From positions 30,637 through 94,636 of the forward strand of contig QCIJ01000005.1 of NCBI GenBank assembly GCA_003216755.1: a DNA stretch of 64,000 nt. The letters are read 5' to 3'. This DNA is from Prochlorococcus sp. AG-402-K22 (GTDB lineage: Bacteria; Cyanobacteriota; Cyanobacteriia; PCC-6307; Cyanobiaceae). Shown here one piece after another: positions 62,856 to 64,000 of this stretch. Numbering within the stretch: position 1 is the first letter of the stretch; every line of letters starts with the position of its first letter. A model generated the notes under the pieces. The model searched no databases. It worked only from the letters and a program-made list of their open reading frames with translations, and had not been told where the DNA came from. A program made the position numbers and the translations under genes.

Positions 62856-64000
62856 TAAATGGAGGCAAACTTTTATTTGATTTAAAATACTTTTTCATTT
62901 CAATTTTTGAAATAGCTTCTTTTACGAAGTTGTTTAAAATGTCCTCTCTCCTACTTATTCTATAAATCTTATCTACTACTTCTTGAATTCCTCCATCTCC
63001 CCAATCTTGTCCATTTTTAAAATATTCAATCAAACTTAGTCCTACTATTCTTATTAACCAGCCTGCGGTAACTGATTGTATAGATTTAGATAATATTATT
63101 TTAGTCATGCTTGTAGCTAAAGCAGGAGAAATAATGGCGAGACCCCCTTTTAATATTCCTTGTTTAGCCAATGCGCTTAGCAGTGATGTCGCCAAATCTT
63201 TTGCATCTTTTTTTGTAAGCTTTATTTCATATATTTTTGATAATTCCATTATCATTTGTAGGTTTACGGAAGTAGTAGTTAGGAAATCAACAGCTGGTAG
63301 TGGATTAACTAGTATTACTCCTCCTGTTATCCACATATATTTATTAATCACTTTATTTGACATTAAATATCTTTGTTCTTGCACGAAATTTTTACTTTTA
63401 ATACCTAACTTATTTGAGCGAAAAAGAATATTATCCGCCAATAATTCTTCACCATTATTATCGAGAGTTTCAATTATTTCTCTAAATAAACTTCCTACCT
63501 CTGGGACTAAATTTAAAGTATCTGATTTTATATAGGGTGATTGTTGAGGTACCGCAATTGTTTGAACAACTGAAATTCTATTTTTTCTAGCGGAAGTTAT
63601 AGAAATTATATTTTCTTTGATGAGGTTATTTTCATCTTTAGACCTCAAATCACATTTATTTAGAACTATTATTATTTTTTTTCCTATTTTCAATAATTCT
63701 TTAATTAAATAGTTTTCGTATTTATTTATGTCCTGATCTAAGACAAAAAGAACTAAATCAGAATTTGATGCTTGTATAATTGTTGCTTTTTCTCTTTGTT
63801 CTCCTAATTTAGATGGTTCGAATAAACCAGGAGTATCAACAATATTAATGTTTCTTTTTAAGATTGGGATGCGAATTTTATAGCTATTAATTTGCTTTGT
63901 TGTACCTATTTTTGCTGAAGTTTGTCCGACAATATTTTTCAATAAGGATCTTACTATAGATGTTTTTCCTGAGGAACCTGCTCCAAAAAGAGTAACGTTA
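62848..64000 (-). CDS. Era-like GTPase with DUF697 domain, partial
   Basis: The frame runs off the right edge, so the N-terminus is missing. The visible part starts in the G1 loop GAGSSGKTS (63979-63953 region), then the G3-like VDTPGLFEP and G4 NKCDLR of an Era/MnmE-type GTPase. The C-terminal half has hydrophobic helices (YMWITGGVILVNPLPAVDFLTTTSVNLQMI and AGWLIRIVGLSLIEYF) typical of the DUF697 membrane-associated domain. About 384 residues are seen; role unknown, possibly at thylakoid or plasma membrane. Confidence 0.85.
   Translation of the reverse strand, partial: NVTLFGAGSSGKTSIVRSLLKNIVGQTSAKIGTTKQINSYKIRIPILKRNINIVDTPGLFEPSKLGEQREKATIIQASNSDLVLFVLDQDINKYENYLIKELLKIGKKIIIVLNKCDLRSKDENNLIKENIISITSARKNRISVVQTIAVPQQSPYIKSDTLNLVPEVGSLFREIIETLDNNGEELLADNILFRSNKLGIKSKNFVQEQRYLMSNKVINKYMWITGGVILVNPLPAVDFLTTTSVNLQMIMELSKIYEIKLTKKDAKDLATSLLSALAKQGILKGGLAIISPALATSMTKIILSKSIQSVTAGWLIRIVGLSLIEYFKNGQDWGDGGIQEVVDKIYRISRREDILNNFVKEAISKIEMKKYFKSNKSLPPFTM

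Noticed and set aside
1..64000. CRISPR arrays, insertion sequences, prophage or long direct repeats
   Set aside because: I saw no regularly spaced repeats, transposase, integrase or phage structural genes when reading through; short AT-rich runs are explained by base composition.

Overview
The window looks like about 64 kb of chromosome from a high-light-adapted Prochlorococcus or a very close relative. Evidence: very low GC and gene-dense packing; cyanobacterial markers (Psb28, a PAM68-type protein, GUN4, a pheophorbide-oxygenase-like Rieske protein, DUF3288, DUF1830 and DUF1816-type proteins); and the marine picocyanobacterial urea and glucosylglycerate gene sets. I see no phage, IS element or CRISPR array. 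Strain assignment is inference; no 16S or marker alignment was possible.

Layout. 0-3 kb: an iron-related locus with an iron-type ABC ATPase, a ferritin and a Cys-rich CRP-family regulator, with three Fur-box-like sites. 3-5.3 kb: a Rieske oxygenase and an ABC ATPase on the minus strand, with a 33-codon membrane ORF wedged between them. 5.4-9.3 kb: an accessory stretch of short hypothetical genes, many of them below 60 aa, one lacking any normal start codon. 9.3-14.4 kb: urea ABC transporter urtABCDE (minus strand). 14.5-19.6 kb: urease ureEFG (minus) diverging from ureDABC (plus). 19.6-24.4 kb: glucosylglycerate metabolism, with gpgS diverging from a GH13-type phosphorylase, an HAD phosphatase and a glycerate kinase. 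24.5-29.5 kb: small membrane proteins, uppP, tRNA-Pro, msrA, an ABC exporter and a DUF3288 protein.

29.5-44 kb: core genes trpD, carA, a STAS protein without an ATG start, mini-RNase III, a SpoU methyltransferase, gatA, dnaE, a PAM68-like gene, rpsO, ruvA and dnaG. 43.8-46 kb: a probable SOS operon umuD-umuC plus an HExxH protein behind a LexA-like box. 46-57 kb: rlmH, rsmA, ispE, pdhB, secDF, an AI-2E-family protein, psb28, selU, gun4 and an RsbW-like kinase. 56.5-64 kb: a methyltransferase, glnA with NtcA-type promoter and terminator, a class V aminotransferase, tadA, an atypical group II decarboxylase and a GTPase cut by the window edge.

The genes fit nitrogen- and iron-poor surface water. 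Urea is imported and hydrolysed, and its ammonium can enter glutamine synthetase. urtA and glnA both carry NtcA-like sites. A nitrogen-free compatible solute is made and possibly recycled beside the urease genes. Iron storage appears to be under Fur control. The least explained elements are the small-ORF stretch at 5.4-9.3 kb, the non-canonical start of the STAS gene, and the HExxH protein attached to umuDC.
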